Source: Flavobacteriaceae bacterium NBU2977
GTDB taxonomy: Bacteria > Bacteroidota > Bacteroidia > Flavobacteriales > Flavobacteriaceae
NCBI GenBank assembly: GCA_019931105.1
Contig: JAIOUW010000002.1
Coordinates: 186,001 to 250,000 of the forward strand
Reading direction: 5' to 3'
Length of the DNA stretch: 64,000 nucleotides
Below are positions 15,864 to 23,357 of this stretch, in pieces. A model generated the notes under the pieces. It searched no databases and was not told where the DNA came from. It worked only from the letters and a program-made list of their open reading frames with translations. Numbering within the stretch: the first letter of the stretch is position 1; every line of letters begins with the position of its first letter. Position numbers and translations under genes: made by a program.

Positions 15864-16673
15864 TTAATTTTTCCTTTCACAAACCACTCTAAATCCGATT
15901 GAAAATCCCCATAAATTTGGTTCATGGGTTCGTCTGTGTGAGGATTTCGCATTTTCTGCTCCAAAATACCAACTACCGCCCCGTATTATCTTTTCTTTTC
16001 CTTCATAAGGTCCCGTTGGGTTTGTAACCTTACCGGACGAGTAGGGGGCATACCAGTCACTGACCCATTCCCACACATTCCCATGCATATCATGAAGCCC
16101 CCATTGATTGGCCGGGTAGCTGCCGATAGATGCGGGACGCTCCAGATAAATCCCTTTTATCGAATACTTTGATTGTATTTTGGGGTTATAGTTGGCCAAA
16201 CTATCATCAAGTGCCGTTCCAAAGGAAAAGGGGGTTTTAGTTCCCGCCCTGCAGGCATATTCCCATTCAGCCTCTGTTGGAAGACGAAATCGGTATTCGG
16301 TCGATAAATCGTTGAATTTGTCAAGAAACAGTTCAACATCATAATACGAAATACTGACTACCGGAAAATCGGGATTGACATTACGAAATGGAGAGGGCTT
16401 TTGAGGATGTAGTTCTTTATTTCCCATGATCTTTTGCCATTGGGCCTGAGTCACTTCATACTTTCCAAGCCAATAATCATAGGTTATGTTCACTTCATGT
16501 AGGGTTTCCGAATCATTTAAATTCTCATGGTCTCCCATAAGAAAACTTCCTTTTTTTATTTTAACAAACTCCATCCCTAAGATAGGTTCCTTTAAAACAG
16601 TAGGGTTATCATCCTCGCAGCCTAACAGGACCAAAAGCAATAGTATACAAAGTAGAGGGTTCGTTCTATTCAA
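15864..16673 (-). CDS. Formylglycine-generating-enzyme-like (SUMF1) lipoprotein
   Basis: A 269-residue lipoprotein (signal LLCILLLLVLLGC). The FGE-sulfatase fold is clear from FVKIKKGSFLMGD, YEVTQAQWQKIMG, VSISYYDVELFLDKFN, RLPTEAEWEYACRAG, GLHDMHGNVWEWVSDWY, IIRGGSWYF and GFRVV. True FGEs need a pair of active-site Cys near the C-terminus, and I see only VVCER, so it is more likely one of the many non-sulfatase relatives. No sulfatase gene lies nearby. Monocistronic. Confidence 0.88.
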   Translation of the reverse strand: MNRTNPLLCILLLLVLLGCEDDNPTVLKEPILGMEFVKIKKGSFLMGDHENLNDSETLHEVNITYDYWLGKYEVTQAQWQKIMGNKELHPQKPSPFRNVNPDFPVVSISYYDVELFLDKFNDLSTEYRFRLPTEAEWEYACRAGTKTPFSFGTALDDSLANYNPKIQSKYSIKGIYLERPASIGSYPANQWGLHDMHGNVWEWVSDWYAPYSSGKVTNPTGPYEGKEKIIRGGSWYFGAENAKSSHRRTHEPNLWGFSIGFRVVCERKN

Positions 16674-16833
16674 TTTTATTCTTACTAATTGAATCTTGCA
16701 ATAGGCATTCTTTCACTAGTGGTCTTGTATATGAAAGGTAGCGGATTTCAATCATTGTTTTTCGTATTATAACGGACTATAATTTACCTTTCTTTTAAGC
16801 AATAAACCGCTATTTTATATGTGATGTTGGCCG

Positions 16834-17853
16834 TCACTCTTTTAACCATTCGACGGCCCTATTCAATTGCAGATCATTTTCCAATGGAACATCGTGTTGA
16901 AATTCGAGATGTTCGTCCACCCCGACCTTCTGATCATAAATGTTGTTATTCCTGTCGGCGAATACATCCTGCGAAATTATGAGTACTATTTCATTATTTA
17001 TAGGGTCAAAACCATTTCCGGTTGTATATCCTGCGGTCTCTTCCCCTATAAATCTTGTATGATCACGGCCTTTAAAGGCAACGGCTACCATTTCGCCCGA
17101 ACTTATGGTATATCTGCTTAATAGTACCGCGACCTTCTCTGTTGTTTTTATCTTTGGTAAGTCGTCCATTTCGCAGGCAATTCTACCATTGTTGTTGAAT
17201 TGCCCGTTTTCAATTTTGTATTGTCTGGTCATTTCATTCCGGTAGTTTGCGGCTCCCCCGATTTTACCTTCGCCGATCAATGGAGCCAAGCCCGAAATCA
17301 TGGGTTCCATGTTTCCGCCACCATTGAACCTTAAATCGACGATCCATTTATCAACACCTTTTTCTTTTAAGTCCTTTAATCCATTTCGTATAAAATCCGA
17401 TTGTTCCTTTACATTTCCCGGCCCTATGCCAACGACCTTTAAATAACCGATCTTATCGGGCAGTAACTTATATGTGAATTGTGCAGAAACATCGTTTATT
17501 ACGGTATTGACAAAATTTGAATTTCTTTCTACGCCATTTTCCTCGGCAATTTCGCCTGTGTAGCTTACGACAATTGAATAATCTTTTGTTGAACGGACTT
17601 GTGCGTGCTTATCTCCCAAACTATTTATTAGGTATTGCAAGCCATCTTTGAGTTCATCGACACTTTGTTTGCCTTTGGTCAATTCCAAAAATCGTGCATT
17701 CACTTCCTCCCAACTGACCCGATCAGCATACAATGATGTTTCTTTGGCTTTTTGAACAATTGGGTGCAACGGTTCTGCATGCTGGGCATTACCCTTGCAT
17801 GCGCCCAAACAGAGCATTGCACCAAAAATGACAATATTCAATTTTATCTTCAT
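16834..17853 (-). CDS. S41-family (C-terminal processing-like) peptidase, lipoprotein
   Basis: A 339-residue lipoprotein with signal IVIFGAMLCLGAC. The S41 tail-specific-protease core is shown by DKIGYLKVVGIG, KWIVDLRFNGGGNM, and the nucleophile region LLSRYTISSGEMVAVAFKG (Ser of SSGE), followed by RFIGEETAGYTTG. No PDZ domain is obvious in the N-terminal half. It is at the edge of the AT-rich accessory region. A second S41 gene lies at 20794, but the two are not close copies. Confidence 0.85.
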   Translation of the reverse strand: MKIKLNIVIFGAMLCLGACKGNAQHAEPLHPIVQKAKETSLYADRVSWEEVNARFLELTKGKQSVDELKDGLQYLINSLGDKHAQVRSTKDYSIVVSYTGEIAEENGVERNSNFVNTVINDVSAQFTYKLLPDKIGYLKVVGIGPGNVKEQSDFIRNGLKDLKEKGVDKWIVDLRFNGGGNMEPMISGLAPLIGEGKIGGAANYRNEMTRQYKIENGQFNNNGRIACEMDDLPKIKTTEKVAVLLSRYTISSGEMVAVAFKGRDHTRFIGEETAGYTTGNGFDPINNEIVLIISQDVFADRNNNIYDQKVGVDEHLEFQHDVPLENDLQLNRAVEWLKE

Positions 17854-17933
17854 CGTATTTTTTTGAATTATCTATGACGGCTCTTACATGTAGCATAGCG
17901 GCGTTTAGCTAGTACGAACATACGGCCTGTTTT

Positions 17934-19292
17934 CTAGTTGTTTATTCTATTTGCGAAATCATCATTCCAAGTTTCATCTTCAATTAGAATTGTATTTGAA
18001 TTTATGAACTTAAATAGTACTGGTTCATCTTCTAAGGTAAATTCATTATTTCCTTTATAAACCATCAATGATTCACCATAATTATCTTTCAAATAAAGTC
18101 GGTTCTCTTTCAGGTAAATTTCTAATTTCCCCCCACTTTCATATTCAAACCTCCCAATATAAAACTGAGGATTATCGGGCTTTAATGTTGTGTCCTTTTG
18201 TGGGTGCCGATAATCGTCAAAAAAGAAAAGACCAGCGATTTCTTGGGCAAGGCCCCAGTAATGGACTTCGTCAAATTCTCCTTGCCCCAAATTTGAGAGA
18301 ATGATAATGTCCAATTCAACACTTGGAATACTTAATATTTCCGGGCCGGTTACCCCATTATGGTACCGATATGGAATTCCATTCCGTTCCGGCAACCACC
18401 AACCAAGTCCATAACGAAATGAAGCGCCATTGTTTAGTGTGATTCTCGTGAACATTTTTGCCTGCTGTTCTGGACTTAACAATGTATTGTTATTTATAGC
18501 GACGATCCATTTAATCATGTCTTCAAGATTAGAGTACAGCCCATCGCCCACACCTATATCTTCTTGTCCAACACGCCATATTTTTGCCAAATTTCCATTT
18601 TTTAGTGTATATCCCTCGGCTTGGTTCATGGTCACTTTGGTCTGATCTTCAAAAAAGGTGTTATGCATTTCAAGTGGCTCAAAAATTCTTTGTTTAAAGA
18701 ATGCCCTATGGTCACCCTTTGTGATTTTCTCGATTACAAAAATGCACAATGAGTATCCAACATTGTGGTATCGAAACTGATTTCCCGCCCTATCAATTAT
18801 TGTGTCTTTCTTTGCGGAATTCCATAACATCTCCCTTGTTACATGTTTTGGCCAACCCTTTTGCTTTAAACTTCTCCATTCTTCTTCCATTGAGGCCAAT
18901 CCAGCAGTATGGGAAAGGAGTTGTTTTAAAGTCAAATGTTTCCATTTGTCGGGTAGGGAATCGATGTAATTTTCAATGGGTGCATCAATTTCGACCAAAC
19001 CATCTTGTTCCAACAAAAGAATTCCAGCGGCAATAAATTGTTTCGTCAGCGAGGCTAAAGCATAGATCGTATTGTTATTGGCTGGTACTTGGTGTTCAAC
19101 GACACTAAAGCCGTAAGAATTCTTGTGTATAATTTTTCCACTTTGAAAAATGGCGATTGATAACCCCGGAATTTTTCTTGTCACTAGTTCTTTTTCGACA
19201 AAAACATTGATAGAATCAATTGTTTGACCATAACTTCCCTGAACGAAGAAGACCAAAATGATCAAATTAATATAATTGAATTTCTTACTCAT
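17934..19292 (-). CDS. Serine hydrolase, beta-lactamase class C / S12 family
   Basis: A 452-residue exported protein with signal FNYINLIILVFFVQGSYG. The catalytic Ser-Lys lies in ALASLTKQFIA (SxxK, about residue 72) and the YxN box in RYHNVGYSL (about 172). The third box is YHNGVTG in place of KTG. The C-terminal 100 residues form a small beta domain. Such proteins are often esterases or D-amino peptidases rather than beta-lactamases. Its start lies 12 bases from the 122-base repeat at 19304, which therefore makes up its upstream region. Confidence 0.88.
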   Translation of the reverse strand: MSKKFNYINLIILVFFVQGSYGQTIDSINVFVEKELVTRKIPGLSIAIFQSGKIIHKNSYGFSVVEHQVPANNNTIYALASLTKQFIAAGILLLEQDGLVEIDAPIENYIDSLPDKWKHLTLKQLLSHTAGLASMEEEWRSLKQKGWPKHVTREMLWNSAKKDTIIDRAGNQFRYHNVGYSLCIFVIEKITKGDHRAFFKQRIFEPLEMHNTFFEDQTKVTMNQAEGYTLKNGNLAKIWRVGQEDIGVGDGLYSNLEDMIKWIVAINNNTLLSPEQQAKMFTRITLNNGASFRYGLGWWLPERNGIPYRYHNGVTGPEILSIPSVELDIIILSNLGQGEFDEVHYWGLAQEIAGLFFFDDYRHPQKDTTLKPDNPQFYIGRFEYESGGKLEIYLKENRLYLKDNYGESLMVYKGNNEFTLEDEPVLFKFINSNTILIEDETWNDDFANRINN

Positions 19293-19303
19293 TTAGTGGA
19301 ATA

Positions 19304-19425
19304 CAACTAAAGTGTCAAACGCAATTCTGCTACGAGAAAGATAAGATAATAAATTCCATTGCAATTATTCGCTTTCCACATCTGGTCCAATTTTGACCGT
19401 AGCTGTTTTTAGGGAAACTTACAGT
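19304..19425 (-). repeat. 122-base island repeat, copy 1 (5' of S12 gene)
   Basis: About 88 percent identical by eye to 20044-20165, same length and orientation. Both lie directly upstream of a minus-strand start codon (12 and 33 bases away). Read on the minus strand it contains TTG, an 18-base spacer and TATCTTTC, close to the Bacteroidetes -33/-7 promoter (TTG, then TAnnTTTG), so it may carry a promoter. It abuts the 28-base repeat, giving a composite of about 148 bases. Confidence 0.8.
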
Positions 19426-19451
19426 CGGTCAGGGGCTTGTGCAACGGTTAC
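19424..19451 (-). repeat. 28-base island repeat, copy 1 (3' of DHFR-like gene)
   Basis: Exact match to 22503-22530. Each copy lies about 20 bases beyond the stop codon of a minus-strand gene (DHFR-like here, ParE-like there). It contains 'ttgtgcaacggtta'. Confidence 0.85.
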
Positions 19452-19471
19452 TCTTGTTGGCATTTCGTATT

Positions 19472-20011
19472 TTATTTTTTTCGTTTATAGTGTCTCTGTG
19501 ATACTTGATTTAGAAATGTTTTTGTTCCAATGAGTTCAAATTTCATTTGGTTTGGCAATTCTCCAAACAATGAAGCGCCACCACCTAATAAAACAGGAAT
19601 AGTTGTCAGTATCATTTCATCGATCAAGTCTGCTTTTAAAAAATTCCTGATTGTTGTTCCACCATCAATGTATAATCTTTGATACCCTTTCTCATGAATT
19701 TGCGCTAAAATTTCCGTTAATGTTCCTTTGACCAATAAAACTTTGTCTTTGTGAGAATCAGGGATTTCTTGCAGCTTGTTACTCAATACAAAAACAGGTT
19801 TGGTATATGGCCAAGGAACATCAAATCCGATTACAGTTTCAAATGTTGTTCGTCCCATAACAAGTGCATCAATTCCATTAGTGAATTCCACATATCCCAT
19901 ATCATTATTATCAGGATTTGGAATAGAATGTAACCAATCAAGTCCACCATTTTTGTCAGCTATATAGCCGTCTAAACTTGTCGCAATAAATACGCTATTC
20001 TTTTTATTCAT
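19472..20011 (-). CDS. Dihydrofolate-reductase-family protein (RibD C-terminal-like)
   Basis: A 179-residue protein. The start at 20011 gives MNKKNSVFIATSLDGYIAD, the usual opening of this family. Also present are GLDWLHSI, DALVMGRTTFE, PVFVLSNK, LYIDGGTTIRNFL and TTIPVLLGGGASLFG. The open frame extends upstream to 20119, but that part is the 122-base repeat read as protein, so it is excluded. Substrate is uncertain: such stand-alone proteins reduce pteridine- or flavin-like compounds. It is bracketed by the 28-base repeat downstream and the 122-base repeat upstream, like a cassette. Confidence 0.88.
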   Translation of the reverse strand: MNKKNSVFIATSLDGYIADKNGGLDWLHSIPNPDNNDMGYVEFTNGIDALVMGRTTFETVIGFDVPWPYTKPVFVLSNKLQEIPDSHKDKVLLVKGTLTEILAQIHEKGYQRLYIDGGTTIRNFLKADLIDEMILTTIPVLLGGGASLFGELPNQMKFELIGTKTFLNQVSQRHYKRKK

Positions 20012-20043
20012 TCTTTGTTCGTGTTTTTTGTCAATATGAATGC

Positions 20044-20165
20044 AAACTAAAGGGCTAAACGCAGTTCTGCTACGAGAAAGAAAAGATAATAAATTCCGTA
20101 GCAATGATTCGCTTTCCACATCTAGTCCAATTTTGACCGTAGCTGTTTATAGGGACACTTACAGT
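20044..20165 (-). repeat. 122-base island repeat, copy 2 (5' of DHFR-like gene)
   Basis: Homologous to 19304-19425 and sharing its first 24 bases with 22097-22120. Beyond it (20166-20225) the sequence is unrelated and contains the palindrome accacttcaagtggt. Confidence 0.8.
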
Positions 20166-20225
20166 ACCTGTCCGCCAAAACCACTTCAAGTGGTGTAGGA
20201 GGAGACTAGCGGGAGCAGGGGGGGG

Positions 20226-20486
20226 CTACCTGTTCATCATTCTATAAAACTCTTTCAATTCTTGTTTTCGCTCATTGTCAAGTCCGTGCCATCTAATTCC
20301 TTGAATTGCACCTTCAAGAGCATAAAGCATATTTATGCAAGCCCCACTATTTTCAATGGTTGCAATCTTTATTATTGCATTTTCACTTCCTAATTGTTTT
20401 AACTCTTGTTCGCTTTTAATACCAATTGAATTCAACTTATCTGCAAGAGTTTTTCCAATATTTGGCAATTCTGTAAGTGATTTCAT
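20226..20486 (-). CDS. Stand-alone TfoX/Sxy C-terminal-domain protein
   Basis: An 86-residue protein equivalent to only the C-terminal domain of TfoX/Sxy: LTELPNIGKTLADKLNSIGI (helix-hairpin-helix-like), SENAIIKIATIE, ACINMLYALEGAIQGIRWHG. Full-length TfoX competence regulators have an extra N-terminal domain, absent here. It follows the AhpD-like gene by 5 bases and is the last gene of a three-gene minus-strand unit in the AT-rich island. Confidence 0.85.
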   Translation of the reverse strand: MKSLTELPNIGKTLADKLNSIGIKSEQELKQLGSENAIIKIATIENSGACINMLYALEGAIQGIRWHGLDNERKQELKEFYRMMNR

Positions 20487-20491
20487 CTCAA

Positions 20492-20797
20492 TTAATTTTC
20501 ATCAAAACTTTCCAAAACTAATGGCAAATATTTTGAAGCTGCTTTCATTCCAATTACAGATAGTCCCAATAGAACAGTAGTTTTTACTTCTTCTCTTGTT
20601 GCTCCTGCATTTTTCGCCATTGGAACGTGCATTTTAACTGCACTTTCATCATCTGCAATCATTTTCATTCCTATATAAATCAGTTGTTTGGTTTTATTAT
20701 CTAAACCTTCATCTGCAATTAATGATTGGATAAAACCTGCATAAGCCTTTTGAATTTCTGGGGCTTCATCAACAAATGTTTGTAATGTGTTTTTCAT
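20492..20797 (-). CDS. Carboxymuconolactone decarboxylase / AhpD-like protein lacking the CxxC
   Basis: A 101-residue all-helical CMD-family protein (KTKQLIYIGMKMI, AVKMHVPMAKNAGATREEV, LLGLSVIGMKAASKYLP). Redox-active AhpD proteins carry CxxC before the conserved His; here the equivalent stretch ESAVKMHVP has none, so alkylhydroperoxidase activity is unlikely. Its start overlaps the S41 stop (ATGA) and it is followed 5 bases later by the TfoX-C gene. Confidence 0.83.
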   Translation of the reverse strand: MKNTLQTFVDEAPEIQKAYAGFIQSLIADEGLDNKTKQLIYIGMKMIADDESAVKMHVPMAKNAGATREEVKTTVLLGLSVIGMKAASKYLPLVLESFDEN

Positions 20798-22071
20798 ATT
20801 TTTTCCTTTAAATGTTCTATTGCTTTTTCGAGTTGAGTGTCCTTTCCTTTAAACAAATCTTCTCGTTGTAATTCTACTTCAATGTCGGGTGTAATTCCAT
20901 TGTTTTCTGGATTAAACCCATTCGGATATTCAAGTTTGTAAATTGGAATTGCTAAAGCAATACTGTCGTTTATTAGGTATCCGTTGCCCCATAACATCTG
21001 ACCAGGAGTTTGATTTCCAATAATTTTTCCAATTCCTAAATATTGAATTATTCCTGCCATATTTTCCGCACCTGAAATACTCATTTCATCAACTAACAAA
21101 ACAACTTTGCCTTGATAATTAGTACCAATAGGTTCAATATAATCTTCATTTCTTTCGTTCCTGTTGATATAAGTTCCGTATTTTTTCCTTTCTGAAACAA
21201 ATCTTCCGAGCAACAATTTCATTCCTTCAATTGAACCACCGTCATTTCCTCTTAAATCAATGATTAAGCCCTTTGATTTATTTACTTTTTGTAAATCATT
21301 TAATACGTGTTCTAAATCAGCAGGATTAAAAGCATTAAAAGTTAAGTAAGCAATGTCTTCTGAAATAAAAAAACTCTGTGAATTTAGGTAAGCAAGAGGC
21401 ATTACTCCACCTAATGATATTCCATTTAGTCGTTCTGTCCGTTTTAATATCTTAGAATGAGATTTATTATTCTCATCCCAAAAAACTATTTCAATATTTG
21501 TACCTGACTGTCCGTAGGTGTGCCTTAATACTTCCGCTGTAAGATGAAATTTTTTATTCCTGTCATTAAATGGTGGTTTATATTTTACAAGCTTCTCAAT
21601 TTCCGATAATGTTAAATCATCAATTTTTTCGATTATGTAACCAGCCTTAATATTAGCATTATCTGCTGCGGAGTTCTTTATGACTTTAGTGATTACAATC
21701 TGATTTTCAATAATTCGGATATCAATTCCTATTTCGCCAGAACTAAAAATGTATGGTGAAACTGCTTTGTCTAAATCAGAGAGTAATCCAACGCCACAAT
21801 GAGAACTGTTAAGTTCAAATAGCATTTTGTTTAGTAATGAGAAAAGAGTATCGTTATTATTACAATCTTCAATTTTGGTTTTGTATTCAATGTGCTTTTC
21901 ATTCCAATCAATTCCATTGAAAATTGGGTCATAGAAATGCTGATTTACATTCCCCCAAACTTGTTCAAATATTTCAACTCTTTCACTCTTTTTCATTCCT
22001 TTCTCATGTGATTGACAAGAATTAAAAAAAAGAGAAATACTCAATACTATTATCAATTTTATTTTGCTCAT
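20794..22071 (-). CDS. S41-family peptidase lipoprotein with PDZ-like region
   Basis: A 425-residue lipoprotein (signal ISLFFNSC). An N-terminal helical region is followed by a PDZ-like segment (about 115-170, NANIKAGYIIEKIDDLTL) and then the S41 core: DIAYLTFNAFN, GLIIDLRGNDGGSIEG, VVLLVDEMSISGAENMAG (nucleophile Ser) and IIGNQTPGQMLWG. Visibly AT-rich compared with flanking housekeeping genes. It leads the S41, AhpD-like, TfoX-C unit; a fragment of the 122-base repeat lies 25 bases upstream of the start. Confidence 0.87.
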   Translation of the reverse strand: MSKIKLIIVLSISLFFNSCQSHEKGMKKSERVEIFEQVWGNVNQHFYDPIFNGIDWNEKHIEYKTKIEDCNNNDTLFSLLNKMLFELNSSHCGVGLLSDLDKAVSPYIFSSGEIGIDIRIIENQIVITKVIKNSAADNANIKAGYIIEKIDDLTLSEIEKLVKYKPPFNDRNKKFHLTAEVLRHTYGQSGTNIEIVFWDENNKSHSKILKRTERLNGISLGGVMPLAYLNSQSFFISEDIAYLTFNAFNPADLEHVLNDLQKVNKSKGLIIDLRGNDGGSIEGMKLLLGRFVSERKKYGTYINRNERNEDYIEPIGTNYQGKVVLLVDEMSISGAENMAGIIQYLGIGKIIGNQTPGQMLWGNGYLINDSIALAIPIYKLEYPNGFNPENNGITPDIEVELQREDLFKGKDTQLEKAIEHLKEKI

Positions 22072-22096
22072 GGTCTTTTCTTCAAATTGCCTCCAT

Positions 22097-22120
22097 CTAA
22101 AGGGCTAAACGCAGTTCTGC
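22097..22120 (-). repeat. Truncated copy of the 122-base island repeat
   Basis: 24 bases identical to 20047-20070, lying 25 bases upstream of the S41 start. The rest of the repeat is missing; after 60 bases of unrecognised sequence a transposase remnant begins, suggesting the IS replaced or deleted the remainder. Confidence 0.75.
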
Positions 22121-22181
22121 GAATTTTACGGAAATATAGTGAAATCGGGCAACTATCGTTCTGGAATTTGTCTGTTAGCGC

Positions 22182-22452
22182 ATTACCGTGTTCGGCACGC
22201 GGACCCGGTTCATGGGCCTGAGGAAGGTAAATACCATAGGGCTCGCACAGGCGAACAAGGTGATGCACCTCTCGGCGATCGCCTACAATACTTAGAATGC
22301 TCAGTACGGGCCTGAAGAAGTACCTGAAATTCGACCAAAAACGGGCAAAAAGCGGGGCGGGGAAACTTGCTTTGGAAACAACGTTCAAAAGCGTCCTTCA
22401 ATACCTGTTCGGTCCTTCGATAGGGCCTCGAATATCGGACTACATCTTCTGA
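22182..22452 (+). pseudogene. 3' remnant of an IS1182-type transposase gene
   Basis: The + strand encodes VFGTRTRFMGLRKVNTIGLA, then QANKVMHLSAIAYN, the C-terminal signature of IS1182-family transposases of flavobacteria. A 22-base insertion at 22290-22311 brings a stop (TAG) and a frameshift; afterwards LKKYLKFDQKRAKSGAGKL continues to a TGA at 22450-22452. The N-terminal and catalytic parts are absent. It is GC-richer than its surroundings, lies between island repeats, and is the only trace of a mobile element in the window. The family name is from memory of the motif. Confidence 0.75.
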
Positions 22453-22465
22453 GCCGACAAGAAAA

Positions 22466-22484
22466 AAGCCCCGTAAAAGGGCTT
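22466..22484 (+). terminator. Hairpin after transposase remnant
   Basis: AAGCCC / GGGCTT stem preceded by an A-run, 13 bases after the remnant's stop; probably the old IS terminator. Confidence 0.5.
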
Positions 22485-22502
22485 ATATCGAACTGTTCCA
22501 TG

Positions 22503-22530
22503 GTCGGTCAGGGGCTTGTGCAACGGTTAC
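22503..22530 (-). repeat. 28-base island repeat, copy 2 (3' of ParE-like gene)
   Basis: Exact copy of 19424-19451, about 20 bases beyond the toxin stop at 22551. Here it is not followed by the 122-base repeat but by the IS remnant. Confidence 0.85.
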
Positions 22531-22550
22531 CATTGTTGTGTGCAGTTTTT

Positions 22551-22853
22551 TTATTTCAGCCGTTTTTTAATATCCATTCGTTGGTGTAAAATTCTAACAA
22601 TTTCCACGATATCATTTTCCACTTTTCTATAAAAAATCAAATGTGATTTTATTTTGGTCACACGATAATTTTTTCGAGTTTGTTCTGCTGATTTTCCTGT
22701 CATATAGTTATCAGCAATAAATTCAATTTCCGTAATTATCAGGTCGTAATATCTGTCAGCTTGTTCTTTAGACCATTTGTTAAGAGTATAAATCCAAATT
22801 TTATCTAAATCCTCAATCGCTTGTTGACTTATGCGATATTTATTTTTACTCAT
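22551..22853 (-). CDS. parE: ParE/RelE-family toxin
   Basis: A 100-residue toxin of the ParE type: YRISQQAIEDLDKIWIYT, WSKEQADRYYDLIITEIEFI, KSAEQTRKNYRVTKIKSHLI, FYRKVENDIVEIVRILHQRMD. These are the strand and helix signatures of ParE (gyrase-directed in studied cases). Its ATG overlaps the antitoxin stop by 4 bases (ATGA), antitoxin first, the usual parDE order. It sits at the right end of the cassette-like island, where such systems often stabilise arrays. Confidence 0.92.
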   Translation of the reverse strand: MSKNKYRISQQAIEDLDKIWIYTLNKWSKEQADRYYDLIITEIEFIADNYMTGKSAEQTRKNYRVTKIKSHLIFYRKVENDIVEIVRILHQRMDIKKRLK

Positions 22854-23092
22854 AAGTGTTTACGATGTAATTCTTTCAGATGCTGTTTTGGGTCAAAATT
22901 TTCAACAAATCCGCTATTTTCTCCAACTTCGAGCGCTTTAATCAGTTCTCTTTCTTTTTTTTCTTCACGTTCTAACAATCGTAATGCGGAACGAATTACT
23001 TCGCTAACCGAACCATATCTTCCAGATTTGACCTCTTCTCTGATAAAATCCTCAAAATGATTTCCGAGTGATATTGATGTGTTTTTTCCCAT
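22850..23092 (-). CDS. parD: ParD-type ribbon-helix-helix antitoxin
   Basis: An 80-residue antitoxin: the N-terminal RHH DNA-binding part (NTSISLGNHFEDFIREEVKS, then GRYGSVSEVIRSALRLLERE) and a charged C-terminal tail that should bind the toxin. ATG 23092 gives the standard MGKNTSISLG start; the open frame continues to 23176 without family similarity. ParD normally represses its own operon, so an operator is expected just upstream. Confidence 0.92.
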   Translation of the reverse strand: MGKNTSISLGNHFEDFIREEVKSGRYGSVSEVIRSALRLLEREEKKERELIKALEVGENSGFVENFDPKQHLKELHRKHL

Positions 23093-23357
23093 TTTGACTC
23101 TAAATTTATTCAAATATACCAAATCTTGGTAACGTAGGCAAATTGCACGCAACGTAGAAATATGATCATTAATCATATATCCATTATAAGATTCTTACAA
23201 ATCTAATTCTTTTTAGTCCGTTGAAAAGCCTTACGCACAATCAGTTATTGCATACTTTTTAACAAAACCCATTGGCTCACATTATTAAAAAGCCAAACCC
23301 CATGCAACCCTTCATTTTTTCCATTGTCTCTAACAACGACAACAAATCAATCAAAAA

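Noticed and set aside
19304-19451. Classical integron attC site
   Set aside because: The spacing suggests cassettes, but I cannot find matched RYYYAAC / GTTRRRY core sites, and no integrase gene is in the window.
20012-20119. N-terminal extension of the DHFR-like protein
   Set aside because: That stretch is mostly the 122-base repeat read in frame; the family start is at 20011.
22068-22401. Minus-strand frames of 106 and 63 codons
   Set aside because: They are antisense to the transposase remnant, which reads sensibly on + as IS1182-type residues.
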